The position numbers were made by a program, and so were the translations under genes. Below, piece after piece: positions 1 through 7,977 of a stretch of DNA of 15,482 nt. Where the stretch lies: contig NZ_JBILQX010000075.1 in assembly GCF_044372965.1 (NCBI RefSeq), forward strand, positions 1-15,482, in the 5' to 3' direction. The DNA is from Elstera sp044372965. GTDB lineage: Bacteria > Pseudomonadota > Alphaproteobacteria > Elsterales > Elsteraceae. Within the stretch, counting starts at the first letter, position 1. Each line of letters opens with the position of its first letter. Below the pieces are notes generated by a model that saw only the letters and a program-made list of their open reading frames with translations, did no database searches and was not told the origin of the DNA.

Positions 1-803
1 TCACGATCCGCCTGCTCGATCCGCCCCTGCACGAGTTTCTGCCGCACACGGAAGCCGAAATGCAGGAAGTCGCGGTGGCGTCGGGCAAAGATCTCGCCTT
101 CGTTAAAGCGCGCGGTTCGGCTTTGCATGAATCGAACCCGATGCTCGGCCATCGCGGTTGCCGCCTCGGCGTGACCTATCCTGAAATCTACGAAATGCAG
201 GCGCGGGCGATTTTCGAAGCCGTGGTCGAAGTGCAAAAGACCAGCGGCGCGACCGTAGAGCCGGAAGTGATGATTCCACTGGTGTCGACCCGCAAGGAAC
301 TCGATCTGCTGAAAGCGGTGATTGACCGGGTGGCGGGTGAAGTGTCGGCGGCGTCCGGCGTGAAACTCACCTATCTCGTCGGCACGATGATCGAACTGCC
401 GCGCGCGGCCCTGCAAGCCGGGAAAATCGCCGAATCGGCGGAATTCTTCAGCTTCGGCACCAATGATCTAACCCAGACCACCTTCGGCCTGTCGCGCGAC
501 GATGCGGGCAGCTTCCTGCAATCCTATCTGCGCCAAGGCATTCTTGAAGAAGACCCCTTCGTCTCGCTCGATCAAGAAGGCGTCGGCGAGTTGGTGCAGA
601 TCGCCGCCGAACGGGGGCGCAAGACCCGCGCCGATCTGAAACTCGGCATCTGCGGCGAGCATGGGGGAGATCCGGCCTCCATCGCTTTCTGTCAGAAAGT
701 GGGACTGAATTACGTGTCCTGTTCGCCTTATCGCGTGCCCATCGCCCGATTAGCGGCGGCGCAAGCGGCGCTCGCAGTAAGCTTCAATAAGGACAACCTA
801 TAA
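1..803 (+). CDS. ppdK: Pyruvate, phosphate dikinase, C-terminal part (5' end outside window)
   Basis: The reading frame is open from the left edge (first whole codon at base 3) to the TAA at 801-803, so only the C-terminal PEP/pyruvate-binding barrel domain is seen. The enzyme interconverts pyruvate + ATP + Pi and PEP + AMP + PPi in the cytoplasm. The fragment opens with TIRLLDPPLHEFLP and continues with NPMLGHRGCRLG, both typical of PPDK. FSFGTNDLTQTTFGLSRDD (about 450-510) is the conserved PEP-utiliser signature. GICGEHGGDP (about 645-672) holds the catalytic cysteine that protonates the enolate. PEP synthase and enzyme I of the PTS share the fold, but the DPPLHEFLP and GLSRDDAGSFL wording fits PPDK. 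The gene ends in a strong terminator and is not co-transcribed with the kinase gene downstream. The N-terminal ATP-grasp and phosphohistidine domains cannot be judged. Confidence 0.95.
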   Translation, partial: TIRLLDPPLHEFLPHTEAEMQEVAVASGKDLAFVKARGSALHESNPMLGHRGCRLGVTYPEIYEMQARAIFEAVVEVQKTSGATVEPEVMIPLVSTRKELDLLKAVIDRVAGEVSAASGVKLTYLVGTMIELPRAALQAGKIAESAEFFSFGTNDLTQTTFGLSRDDAGSFLQSYLRQGILEEDPFVSLDQEGVGELVQIAAERGRKTRADLKLGICGEHGGDPASIAFCQKVGLNYVSCSPYRVPIARLAAAQAALAVSFNKDNL

Positions 804-815
804 TATTCATTCTTC

Positions 816-849
816 AAACGGGAGTCGCAAAACGGCTCCCGTTTCTTTT
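816..849 (+). terminator. Rho-independent terminator of ppdK
   Basis: A perfect 9-bp stem pairs AAACGGGAG (816-824) with CTCCCGTTT (836-844). It can extend inward by a T-G and a C-G pair to leave a 7-base loop. A T-rich tail (TTTCTTTT) follows directly. It starts 13 bases after the ppdK stop. Confidence 0.88.
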
Positions 850-872
850 GCTGATGCCCCTGTTATTCTATT

Positions 873-901
873 TTGAGTGGATTTAATTTACGAAATATTT
901 T
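873..901 (+). promoter_or_regulatory. Candidate sigma-70-type promoter for the sensor kinase gene
   Basis: TTGAGT at 873-878 and TATTTT at 896-901 are separated by 17 bases, inside a strikingly AT-rich stretch (about 850-960) between the ppdK terminator and the kinase gene. The match is only moderate and AT-rich DNA gives chance hits. An untranslated leader of about 110 bases would result. It contains a short palindrome, AAGCC-TTA-GGCTT, at 961-973. Confidence 0.3.
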
Positions 902-1006
902 TACAGGTTCAATATTCCTAAAAAATATATCGAGTCACGTTAAGTATTTGTTTATATTCAAAGCCTTAGGCTTGTGGCTAAATTCGAAAGGCAGATGGAA
1001 CAAGCG

Positions 1007-1014
1007 AAGGAGGG
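1007..1014 (+). promoter_or_regulatory. Strong Shine-Dalgarno of the sensor kinase gene
   Basis: AAGGAGGG is a near-complete anti-SD match ending three bases before the ATG at 1018. The spacing is tighter than usual but the site fixes this start. Confidence 0.6.
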
Positions 1015-1017
1015 CGT

Positions 1018-3135
1018 ATGACGACCGGCAGTGCCCATCGCGTTTTCCTGATGCGGGCCGGAACGGTGCTCGGCACTCTCGCCTTCATCGCAGCCGTGTT
1101 TTTACAAGCCTCGGTGAATATCCGCAGCAATGAGGATACCGCGCAGCTCGCAACCTCGCGCGCGGCGGATATGACGACGCGCTCCTTACGCTCGTTGATC
1201 GACCAAACCTTTGGCCAGTTTGATCAAGCGATTCAACTGCTCGGCCCGCAACTTACCCTTCCCCCATCGAATACGCTGTTGCCGCTGGATAAACAGATCG
1301 GCCCATTGATCCGGGCGTTGGACGCGGCGACCGGGGCCATAATTCTTTCGCCAGATGGCCAGGTTTTGGGACGCTGGGGGGAGGATCTGCACGATCCCTT
1401 GAGTTCCGATCTCTATCAGATTCCCATCTCGACTGAAAAATTTACCGTGGAAGCCGTCGATCAGATGGGACGCCCCGGTCGTGTTACCCTGGCCCGCTGG
1501 GTTCGATCCGAGGGGACGGGCGCGCGGGCGGTTGTTTTGGTCACGTTGGACCTAAAGCGGCTGCTTCCAGCCGAACTTGCCGATCAACTGGGGCCGGACG
1601 GCCGCCTCGGCCTGCTGGGGCGGGACGGGCTTGCGACGGTGGTGCTGAAACCGGGGCGTCCAGGCCTGCAGGCCGGAAAGCCCGTGGCGCTCACTGGTGC
1701 CGCCGGTTCAAATAACTCCCCTGCGACAGGCGTTTTGCCGACTGGGGTGCTGGCCGGTGTGGAGCTGGGGGAAGAAATCATCTGGCGCATTCCGCTGCGC
1801 ACGACCGAGCTTGATCTGTTTTTCGCTTTCCGTCCGGCCGAGGCGCTCGCCGCCGTGCGCGACAGTGCGCGGAATGCCTGGATTGTCGCCTATGCCGCCT
1901 CGCTGGTCGTCTTGGTGCTGGGGGTTGCGCTGATGGTGCAGCTGACGCGCGTCGAGCGCAACAGGCAGCGTTTGGACGCCCAGGATGCGGCTTTGCGCGC
2001 CAGCAATGCCAAGCTGGAGGCCGCGCTTGCCCATATGAACCAGGGCATCGTGATGTTCGATGCCGAGGGGCGTATTCTACTCTATAACCGGCGCTATCTG
2101 GATATTTTCGGGTACGATCCCGATCGCTCCTACCTGAACTTTACGCTGCGCGATCTCTATGCGATGGCCGAACAACTGGGCCGCCTGGGCCCGATGGTCG
2201 ACGCTGAACATATTCAAGCGCGCCTCGATAGTTGGGAGAAGGGCCAACGGCTTCAGTTCATTCGCCAACTGAGCAACGGCACCTATGTCGAGTGCCGTCA
2301 CGAGCCGCTGGCGAGCGGCTGGTCGCTTTCGACCTACACGGACGTGGGCGATTTGATCCGTACAGCCAATGCTTTCGCCAAAGCGAAAGACGAGGCCGAG
2401 CAAGCAAATCGGGCAAAATCGGCCTTCTTGGCGAATATGAGCCACGAGCTACGCACGCCCCTGAACGCCATCATCGGGTTTTCCGACGCGCTGATTGGCG
2501 GTTATTTTGGCACGGTCGCGCCGAAGCATTTGGAGTATCTGCGCGCTATTCAATCGTCGGGCCGCTATCTGCTGGATCTGATTGCTGATATTCTCGATAT
2601 TGCGAAGATTGAAGCCGGGCGCTACGATTTGCAACCAACGTGGCTTTTGTTCGACGGGCCTGTGCAGGAGGCGTTAACCCTGCTTGCCCCGCGCGCCGAC
2701 AAAGCCCGCGTCGATCTGGTCGCGAAAATCCCGGAGGGGTTGGCGGTCTATGCCGATGAGCGGGCGTTGCGGCAAATTCTGCTCAATCTCCTCAGCAATG
2801 CCGTCAAATTCACGCGGCCGCCCGAAGGTGCGCGCGGAATCATATCGGTCAAGGCGGTCCTTGCCCCGGACGGGAGCGGCGTGACCTTAACCGTGCGGGA
2901 TAATGGCATTGGCATTCCTTCTGATATGCAGGAGGCTATCCTTCAGCCGTTCGTGCAGGTCGAGGCCGCGCAAACAACGGCGGACGGCGGGACCGGCCTT
3001 GGCCTGTCCATCGTCCGCGGCCTGCTCGAGGGGCATGGCGGCAGCTTAACGCTTGAAAGTGAAGTAGGGGCGGGAACGGTGGTCCGCGCTTGGTTCCCGC
3101 ATCCGCCCAATCTTGAAGCGCGCAGCCCGGCGTAA
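1018..3135 (+). CDS. Membrane-bound PAS sensor histidine kinase
   Basis: This 705-residue protein is a complete class-I sensor kinase. A first membrane segment lies at about 13-33. An extracytoplasmic sensing region of about 250 residues follows (weakly conserved, probably Cache-like), and then a second membrane segment at about 287-309. A short coiled linker leads into a PAS domain (about 334-445, NQGIVMFDAEGRILLYNRRY at its start). The HisKA helix has SHELRTPLN with phospho-acceptor His476. The HATPase domain shows the N box LLNLLSNAVKF (588-598), DNGIGI (628-633) and GGTGLGLSIV (657-666). No receiver domain is fused and no response regulator lies on either side, so the partner is unknown. 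The ATG at 1018 is chosen because AAGGAGGG (1007-1014) precedes it, although the gap is short. An in-frame ATG at 1051 would cut into the first membrane helix. The ligand cannot be inferred. Confidence 0.93.
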   Translation: MTTGSAHRVFLMRAGTVLGTLAFIAAVFLQASVNIRSNEDTAQLATSRAADMTTRSLRSLIDQTFGQFDQAIQLLGPQLTLPPSNTLLPLDKQIGPLIRALDAATGAIILSPDGQVLGRWGEDLHDPLSSDLYQIPISTEKFTVEAVDQMGRPGRVTLARWVRSEGTGARAVVLVTLDLKRLLPAELADQLGPDGRLGLLGRDGLATVVLKPGRPGLQAGKPVALTGAAGSNNSPATGVLPTGVLAGVELGEEIIWRIPLRTTELDLFFAFRPAEALAAVRDSARNAWIVAYAASLVVLVLGVALMVQLTRVERNRQRLDAQDAALRASNAKLEAALAHMNQGIVMFDAEGRILLYNRRYLDIFGYDPDRSYLNFTLRDLYAMAEQLGRLGPMVDAEHIQARLDSWEKGQRLQFIRQLSNGTYVECRHEPLASGWSLSTYTDVGDLIRTANAFAKAKDEAEQANRAKSAFLANMSHELRTPLNAIIGFSDALIGGYFGTVAPKHLEYLRAIQSSGRYLLDLIADILDIAKIEAGRYDLQPTWLLFDGPVQEALTLLAPRADKARVDLVAKIPEGLAVYADERALRQILLNLLSNAVKFTRPPEGARGIISVKAVLAPDGSGVTLTVRDNGIGIPSDMQEAILQPFVQVEAAQTTADGGTGLGLSIVRGLLEGHGGSLTLESEVGAGTVVRAWFPHPPNLEARSPA

Positions 3136-3167
3136 GCGCGGCATGATTCCCAAAAGCGGTTTCCCAA

Positions 3168-3189
3168 GCTTAGGGCAGTTCTCCTAAGC
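3168..3189. repeat. Small inverted repeat downstream of the kinase gene
   Basis: GCTTAGG (3168-3174) and CCTAAGC (3183-3189) form a 7-bp stem with an 8-base loop, 32 bases after the kinase stop. There is no T-tract behind it, so it is not a textbook terminator. The bases before it (ATGATTCCCAAAAGCGG, 3143-3159) look like a worn intergenic repeat. Confidence 0.4.
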
Positions 3190-3225
3190 GCTTCTGAGTG
3201 CAGACAATTGACCTGTTTCCGATGG

Positions 3226-3254
3226 TTGCACCCGCGCAGGATTTGCCCTAGTCT
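3226..3254 (+). promoter_or_regulatory. Candidate promoter of tRNA-Leu
   Basis: TTGCAC (3226-3231) and TAGTCT (3249-3254) are spaced by 17 bases. Transcription would begin about 20 bases before the mature tRNA 5' end. The -10 box is weak. TTGACC at 3208-3213 is a better -35 but has no -10 at the right distance. Confidence 0.35.
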
Positions 3255-3279
3255 CCGCCGCCTAAAGCCGTATAGGTCA

Positions 3280-3366
3280 GCCCACTTGGCGGAAACGGTA
3301 GACGCACCGGACTTAAAATCCGTTGGCCGCAAGGCCGTGCCGGTTCAAGTCCGGCAGTGGGCACCA
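3280..3366 (+). tRNA. tRNA-Leu (anticodon UAA)
   Basis: The full cloverleaf is visible. Acceptor strands GCCCACT (3280-3286) and AGTGGGC (3356-3362) pair perfectly, followed by discriminator A and an encoded CCA (3364-3366). The D arm carries the class-II motif GGTAGACGCA. The anticodon loop CTTAAAA (3312-3318) gives anticodon TAA, which reads UUA/UUG leucine codons. The long variable arm GGCC-GCAA-GGCC and the T arm GCCGG-TTCAAGT-CCGGC are typical of tRNA-Leu. The outermost anticodon-stem pair (3307/3323) is a C-U mismatch, the only blemish. At 87 bases the length fits a class-II tRNA. Confidence 0.97.
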
Positions 3367-3388
3367 ACAGCATGGTTTGGATCGGATA

Positions 3389-3407
3389 GGGGCGCAGTCT
3401 TTGCCCC
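3389..3407. repeat. GC-rich hairpin between tRNA-Leu and kup
   Basis: GGGGC (3389-3393) pairs with GCCCC (3403-3407) around a 9-base loop, 22 bases after the tRNA end. It could stop or process the tRNA transcript, but no T-run follows. The rest of 3367-3510 shows only a short CCGCC/GGCGG pair (3446-3465) and no confident kup promoter. Confidence 0.3.
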
Positions 3408-3526
3408 GGTACTTGCATTCGTGCCCGCTGGGGCGCACATTGCCCCCGCCTTTTTAAGGAGGCGGCGGCCCGGTTCAGCCCGAGTTTCATCGTCGAGAGC
3501 AAGTATCGGTAAGGAACTTATCCAGC

Positions 3527-5413
3527 ATGGTGCATGGCGCGGCAGACGAACGTAAGGCAACCCTGTTCAAGCTGGCTCTTGCCGCCGTTGGGGTCGTTTT
3601 CGGCGATATCGGCACCAGCCCCCTCTATACTTTGCGGGAATGTTTTACCGGTCATCACGCGCTGCCGCTGACCGAAGATAATATCCTTGGCATTCTCTCG
3701 CTCATTATCTGGTCGATCACCTTTGTCGTGACGATCAAATATGTGGTGTTCGTCACCCGCATCGATAACGAGGGCGAAGGTGGGGTTTTGGCCCTGCTGG
3801 CCTTGGCGCTGCGGCACGTCAAAAAGGCGCGCTATGGGACCGGAACGCTCGTGGCGCTCGGCCTGTTCGGGGCCTCGCTCTTCTATGGCGATAGCGTGAT
3901 TACGCCCGCGATTTCGGTGCTGTCGGCGATGGAAGGGTTGAAGATAGCGACCCCTTTGTTTGAGCCGTTCGTAGTACCCTTTACGCTTATTTTGCTAACC
4001 GGCTTGTTTATGATCCAAGAACGCGGCACCGAGAAGGTGGGGGCTTATTTCGGCCCCATTGTTGCGCTTTGGTTTTTGGCATTGGCGCTCTGCGGGATTT
4101 ATCAGATCATCGATAATCCGCGCGTGCTGCTCGCCGTGAGTCCCTCCTATGCCGTAAAATTCTTTATCCATCATCAGTTCTACGGGTTCTTTACGCTGGG
4201 CGCGGTGGTGCTGGCGCTGACCGGGGCGGAAGCGCTATATGCCGATATGGGGCACTTTGGGCGCAAGCCGATTGTGGCGGCCTGGGTTTGGTTCGTCATG
4301 CCCGCGCTGATCTTGAACTACCTCGGTCAAGGCGCGCTGTTGATGCACAATCCGGCGGCGTTGGAAAACCCCTTCTATCTCGCTTTCCCGTCGTGGGCGC
4401 TCTACCCGATGGTCTTATTGGCCACCTGCGCGTCGGTGATCGCCAGTCAGGCTGTTATTTCGGGCGCGTTTTCGATCACCCGGCAGGCGATGCAGCTTGG
4501 GTATTCGCCGCGCATGGACGTGCAACACACCTCCGAGCAGGCTATTGGGCAGATTTACATTCCGCAGGTGAATTGGGGGCTGTACGTCATCGTCATCGGA
4601 TTGGTCGTTTCCTTCCAATCTTCCTCTAACCTCGCGGCGGCTTATGGGATCGCGGTGACGGGGACGATGGTGATGACGGCCCTGCTGTCCTATGTCATCG
4701 TCCGACATAAATGGGCGTGGCCGCGCAGCTTAGCGCTGTTGGTCGTCGGGCCGTTTCTCGTCGTCGATCTCGCTTTCCTTGGCGCGAACTCCCTGAAGAT
4801 TCTCGATGGCGGCTGGTTCCCGCTGGTGATGGGGGCGATGCTGTTCTCGTTGATGGCAACCTGGAAGCGCGGGCGCGAGATTGTGGCGGAACGTTTGCAG
4901 GAAGGCACGATTCCGCTGGCCTCCTTCTTCTCGCGGCAATCGAGCAGCAAAACCACGCGCGTGCAGGGCACGGCGGTGTTCATGACCGCCAATAATCAGC
5001 AGGTACCCTATGCGCTGCTGCATAATCTCAAGCACAATAAAGTTCTGCACGAGCGCGTGATTCTGCTGACCGTGAGCACCGACAACGTGCCCTATGTGTC
5101 GGAACGCGACCGGCTGGTGCTGCAACCTTTGGATCAGAATTTCTTCCGCATTCAAGTGCGCTACGGGTTTGCGCAAGACCCCAACGTGCCGGCGGTATTG
5201 CAGCGCTGTAAGGAATTGGGCTTGCCGATCAGCATGATGGACACCAGCTTCTTCCTGTCGCGCGAAACGCTCATTTCCACCATTCGACCGGGGATGGCGC
5301 GGTGGCGGGAGAAACTGTTTATCAGCATGGCCAAGAATGCCGTGAGTGCGACCGACTTCTTCAAAATCCCCGCCAATCGCGTGGTTGAACTCGGCACGCA
5401 GATCGAGTTGTAA
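3527..5413 (+). CDS. kup: Low-affinity K+ uptake transporter Kup (K+/H+ symporter)
   Basis: This 628-residue inner-membrane protein matches the KUP/HAK/KT family over its whole expected length of about 620-630 residues. The signature GDIGTSPLYT is at 26-35. DNEGEGG (80-86), GDSVITPA (121-128) and GAEALYADMGHFG (about 230-242) are the conserved membrane-core motifs. About twelve hydrophobic segments fill the first 440 residues. The last 155 or so form the soluble cytoplasmic domain (GTAVFMTANNQQVPYALLHN at about 475-495) found in bacterial Kup. It imports potassium by proton symport. The ATG at 3527 has AAGGA at 3511-3515; the spacing is a little long. No c-di-AMP riboswitch-like structure is evident upstream. 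It is followed 41 bases later by trpB. With no terminator seen between them, read-through into trpBA is possible. Confidence 0.96.
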   Translation: MVHGAADERKATLFKLALAAVGVVFGDIGTSPLYTLRECFTGHHALPLTEDNILGILSLIIWSITFVVTIKYVVFVTRIDNEGEGGVLALLALALRHVKKARYGTGTLVALGLFGASLFYGDSVITPAISVLSAMEGLKIATPLFEPFVVPFTLILLTGLFMIQERGTEKVGAYFGPIVALWFLALALCGIYQIIDNPRVLLAVSPSYAVKFFIHHQFYGFFTLGAVVLALTGAEALYADMGHFGRKPIVAAWVWFVMPALILNYLGQGALLMHNPAALENPFYLAFPSWALYPMVLLATCASVIASQAVISGAFSITRQAMQLGYSPRMDVQHTSEQAIGQIYIPQVNWGLYVIVIGLVVSFQSSSNLAAAYGIAVTGTMVMTALLSYVIVRHKWAWPRSLALLVVGPFLVVDLAFLGANSLKILDGGWFPLVMGAMLFSLMATWKRGREIVAERLQEGTIPLASFFSRQSSSKTTRVQGTAVFMTANNQQVPYALLHNLKHNKVLHERVILLTVSTDNVPYVSERDRLVLQPLDQNFFRIQVRYGFAQDPNVPAVLQRCKELGLPISMMDTSFFLSRETLISTIRPGMARWREKLFISMAKNAVSATDFFKIPANRVVELGTQIEL

Positions 5414-5454
5414 TCAGTCGCCTTTCTTTTTTGTGATTCGGAGTTTCCGCTGTA

Positions 5455-6672
5455 ATGACGCGCCCGCTGCCCAATTCCTACCGTACCGGCCCCGATGCCG
5501 ACGGCCATTTTGGCATTTTCGGCGGGCGCTATGTGGCCGAAACCCTGATGCCGCTCATCTTGGACGTCGAAAAAGCCTATGCGACCGCTAAGGCCGACCC
5601 TGAGTTTAAGCGGCAGATGGACTATTACCTCGCCGATTATGTGGGCCGCCCCAGCCCGCTCTATTTCGCCGAACGGCTGACGGAAAAGCTCGGCGGCGCG
5701 AAGGTCTACTTCAAGCGCGACGAGCTGAACCATACCGGCGCGCATAAGATCAATAATTGCTTGGGCCAAGTGCTGCTGGCGAAACGCATGGGCCGCACCC
5801 GCATCATCGCCGAAACCGGCGCGGGTCAGCACGGCGTTGCGACGGCGGCGGTGTCGGCGCTGTTTGGTCTGCCCTGCACGGTCTATATGGGCGCGGTTGA
5901 TATCGAGCGCCAACAGCCGAACGTCTTCCGCATGCGCCTGTTGGGCGCGGAAGTCAGGGCCGTCGAATCGGGCTCGCGCACGCTGAAAGACGCGATGAAC
6001 GAAGCCCTGCGCGACTGGGTGACGAATGTCGATGATACCTTCTACGTCATCGGCACGGCGGCAGGCCCGCACCCTTACCCGATGATGGTGCGCGACTTCC
6101 AATCGGTCATCGGGATTGAAACCCGCGAACAGATTATGGCGAAGGAAGGCCGTCTGCCGGATCTGCTGGTGGCCGCGATTGGCGGCGGCTCCAACGCGCT
6201 CGGCCTGTTCCATCCGTTCTTGGACGATACCGACATTGCCATGATCGGCGTGGAAGCGGCGGGCGAGGGGGTCGATACGGGCCGTCACGCGGCTTCGCTC
6301 ACGGGGGGGCGGCCAGGGGTGCTGCACGGCAACCGCACCTATCTGCTGCAAGACGACGACGGGCAGATCATCGACGCGCATTCGATTTCGGCGGGCCTCG
6401 ATTATCCCGGCATCGGGCCGGAGCATTCCTATCTCCACGATATTGGCCGCGTTCAATATCATTCGGTGACGGACGCGGAAGCGCTGGATGCCTTCCAAAT
6501 GCTCTCTAAGCTTGAAGGCATTATTCCGGCGCTAGAGCCCGCCCATGCGCTGGCCGAAGTGGTCAAAATCGCCCCGACGATGGCGCGCGATAAGATCATT
6601 GTGATGAACCTCTGCGGTCGCGGCGATAAGGATATTTTCACCGTCGCCCGCGCGCTAGGAGTGAGTTTGTAA
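5455..6672 (+). CDS. trpB: Tryptophan synthase beta subunit
   Basis: The 405-residue PLP enzyme condenses indole and serine into tryptophan in the alpha2-beta2 complex. The PLP lysine is K98 in HTGAHKINN. The catalytic glutamate is E120 in AETGAGQHG. The phosphate-binding loop GGGSNA is at about 243-248. The C-terminal NLCGRGDKDI contains Cys387 at the place of the Salmonella Ser377 that contacts the PLP ring nitrogen; most TrpBs have serine here. The N-terminus (PNSYRTGPDADGHFGIFGGRYV) is normal for TrpB1. GGAG at 5440-5443 serves the ATG at 5455. The stop overlaps the trpA start by one base (TAATG). No trpF lies upstream, unlike the common alphaproteobacterial trpFBA order; kup takes that place. 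No leader-peptide attenuator is visible in the 41-base gap. Confidence 0.97.
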   Translation: MTRPLPNSYRTGPDADGHFGIFGGRYVAETLMPLILDVEKAYATAKADPEFKRQMDYYLADYVGRPSPLYFAERLTEKLGGAKVYFKRDELNHTGAHKINNCLGQVLLAKRMGRTRIIAETGAGQHGVATAAVSALFGLPCTVYMGAVDIERQQPNVFRMRLLGAEVRAVESGSRTLKDAMNEALRDWVTNVDDTFYVIGTAAGPHPYPMMVRDFQSVIGIETREQIMAKEGRLPDLLVAAIGGGSNALGLFHPFLDDTDIAMIGVEAAGEGVDTGRHAASLTGGRPGVLHGNRTYLLQDDDGQIIDAHSISAGLDYPGIGPEHSYLHDIGRVQYHSVTDAEALDAFQMLSKLEGIIPALEPAHALAEVVKIAPTMARDKIIVMNLCGRGDKDIFTVARALGVSL

Positions 6673-7505
6673 TGAGCCGCCTGAATGCGACCTTTCAGCG
6701 CCTGAAGTCCGAAGACCGGGCGGCGCTTATCACCTTCGTCACCTCCGGCGATCCCGATTACGACACCAGCCTCGCTTTGCTGCGCGGCCTGCCGGCGGCG
6801 GGGGCGGATATCATCGAACTCGGCATGGCCTTTACCGACCCGATGGCCGATGGTCCCGCCATTCAGGCGGCCAATCTGCGCGCGCTCGCGGGCGGGCAGA
6901 CGTTGGCGAAGACGTTAAAGCTGGTCGAAGCTTTCCGGGAGACCGATCCAACCACGCCGATCGTGCTGATGGGCTATTACAATCCCATCCATTCGATGGG
7001 GGTTCCGGCGTTTCTGGAGCGGGCCAAGGCCGTTGGGGTCGATGGGCTCATCATCGTCGATCTTCCGGCGGAAGAAGACGGCGAGCTTTGCCTGCCGTCG
7101 CAAGCCGCCGGGCTCGATTTCATCCGGCTGGTGACACCGACGACCGACGCCTACCGGCTGCAAACCGTGATGCGCAATACGCGCGGCTTCGTCTATTACG
7201 TCTCGATCAATGGGATCACCGGCGCGGCGTCGGCCACCGATCAGGCGATTGCGGACGCGGTGAGCCGCCTGCGCGCGGCGACGGACCTTCCGATTGCCGT
7301 GGGCTTCGGTATCCGCACGCCCGCCGCCGCTGCGGCCGTGGCGCGCGTCGCTGATGCTGCCGTGGTTGGCTCGTCCATTGTGCAATGTTTGGCCGATAGT
7401 CTCAAAGACGGGAAAGCGACGCCGCAGACCGTGCCGCAGACGCTGGCCCTGGTGGGGGATCTCGCAAACGGTGTGCGCACCGCGCGGGCCAGCGTTTCCG
7501 CATGA
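6672..7505 (+). CDS. trpA: Tryptophan synthase alpha subunit
   Basis: The 277-residue TIM-barrel protein cleaves indole-3-glycerol phosphate to indole, which tunnels to TrpB. Numbering runs level with the E. coli enzyme: catalytic Glu49 (IIELG) and Asp60 (DPMADGP) are both present. Residue 53 is alanine (GMAFTDP), where the family normally has proline; the codon is GCC at 6828-6830. The phosphate-site loops are in place: SINGITGA about 178-185, VGFGIRTP about 210-217, and GSSIVQ near the end of the barrel. The gene overlaps the trpB stop by one base and the next gene by four (ATGA), so it is translationally coupled on both sides. The frame is intact, and the alanine looks like natural variation and not a sign of decay. 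Confidence 0.96.
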   Translation: MSRLNATFQRLKSEDRAALITFVTSGDPDYDTSLALLRGLPAAGADIIELGMAFTDPMADGPAIQAANLRALAGGQTLAKTLKLVEAFRETDPTTPIVLMGYYNPIHSMGVPAFLERAKAVGVDGLIIVDLPAEEDGELCLPSQAAGLDFIRLVTPTTDAYRLQTVMRNTRGFVYYVSINGITGAASATDQAIADAVSRLRAATDLPIAVGFGIRTPAAAAAVARVADAAVVGSSIVQCLADSLKDGKATPQTVPQTLALVGDLANGVRTARASVSA

Positions 7506-7972
7506 CGCCCGCCGATTTCATGGGCCATGCCATAGATCTTTCGGTCCGCCGCATGCGCGAAGGCGCGGGCGGACCGTTCGGCGCGGTGATCGTGAAAGAC
7601 GGCAAGGTCATTGCCGAGGGCTGGAATCAGGTTACGTCCAGCAACGACCCCACGGCCCATGCCGAAGTGACGGCCATCCGCCGCGCTTGCCAGGAACTCG
7701 GCACCTTCGATCTGCGCGGCTGCGAAATCTATACGAGCTGCGAGCCCTGCCCGATGTGCCTTGCCGCCATCTATTGGGCGCGGCTCGATCGCATCTACTA
7801 CGGCAATACCCGCCAGGATGCGGCGGCGATTGGGTTTGACGACGAGTTTCTCTACCAAGAACTGCCGAAACCCATCGACGCCCGGTCGATTCCGACCACC
7901 CAACTCGACGCGGCGCGCGCTAAAGCCGCCTTCGACGAGTGGGAGCGGAAGGATGATAAGATCCGGTATTAG
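7502..7972 (+). CDS. guaD: Guanine deaminase (small, cytidine-deaminase fold)
   Basis: The 156-residue zinc enzyme has PTAHAE with ligand His53 and catalytic Glu55, and SCEPCPMC with zinc ligands Cys83 and Cys86. These positions and the total length are the same as in Bacillus subtilis GuaD. The wording GGPFGAVIVKDGKVIAEG, TSNDPTAHAEVTAIR-like and GFDDEFLYQE, plus the tyrosine at the very C-terminus, also match that family rather than tRNA adenosine deaminase TadA. Guanine would be converted to xanthine and ammonia in the cytoplasm. The ATG overlaps the trpA stop by four bases, so it is probably expressed with trpBA. It is followed after five bases by the next gene. A different purine or nucleoside-deaminase substrate is possible; the TadA alternative is less likely. 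Confidence 0.85.
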   Translation: MTPADFMGHAIDLSVRRMREGAGGPFGAVIVKDGKVIAEGWNQVTSSNDPTAHAEVTAIRRACQELGTFDLRGCEIYTSCEPCPMCLAAIYWARLDRIYYGNTRQDAAAIGFDDEFLYQELPKPIDARSIPTTQLDAARAKAAFDEWERKDDKIRY

Positions 7973-7977
7973 CGGGA

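Noticed and set aside
873..1133. 86-codon plus-strand frame starting in the AT-rich gap before the kinase
   Set aside because: Composition switches abruptly when it enters the kinase gene in another frame. There is no ribosome site, and the well-supported kinase start lies inside it.
3367..3526. Riboswitch upstream of kup
   Set aside because: Only short GC-rich pairs are visible, with none of the conserved core of the c-di-AMP (ydaO) class.
3208..3560. Short open frames on both strands over the tRNA-Leu and its flanks
   Set aside because: They run straight through a structurally complete tRNA and show no coding character.
5414..5454. trp attenuator or terminator between kup and trpB
   Set aside because: The 41-base gap has a short T-run (5425-5432) but no stem before it, no room for a leader peptide with tandem Trp codons, and no alternative stems.
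5161..6498. Long minus-strand open frame (445 codons) across the end of kup and most of trpB
   Set aside because: It lies antisense to two certain genes. Its product is Arg/His/Ala-rich with no recognisable motif, as expected from the complement of GC-rich coding DNA.
7502..7972. tRNA adenosine deaminase TadA as the identity of the deaminase
   Set aside because: Zinc-site motifs alone fit both, but the 156-residue length, ligand positions, GFDD segment and C-terminal Tyr match small guanine deaminase.
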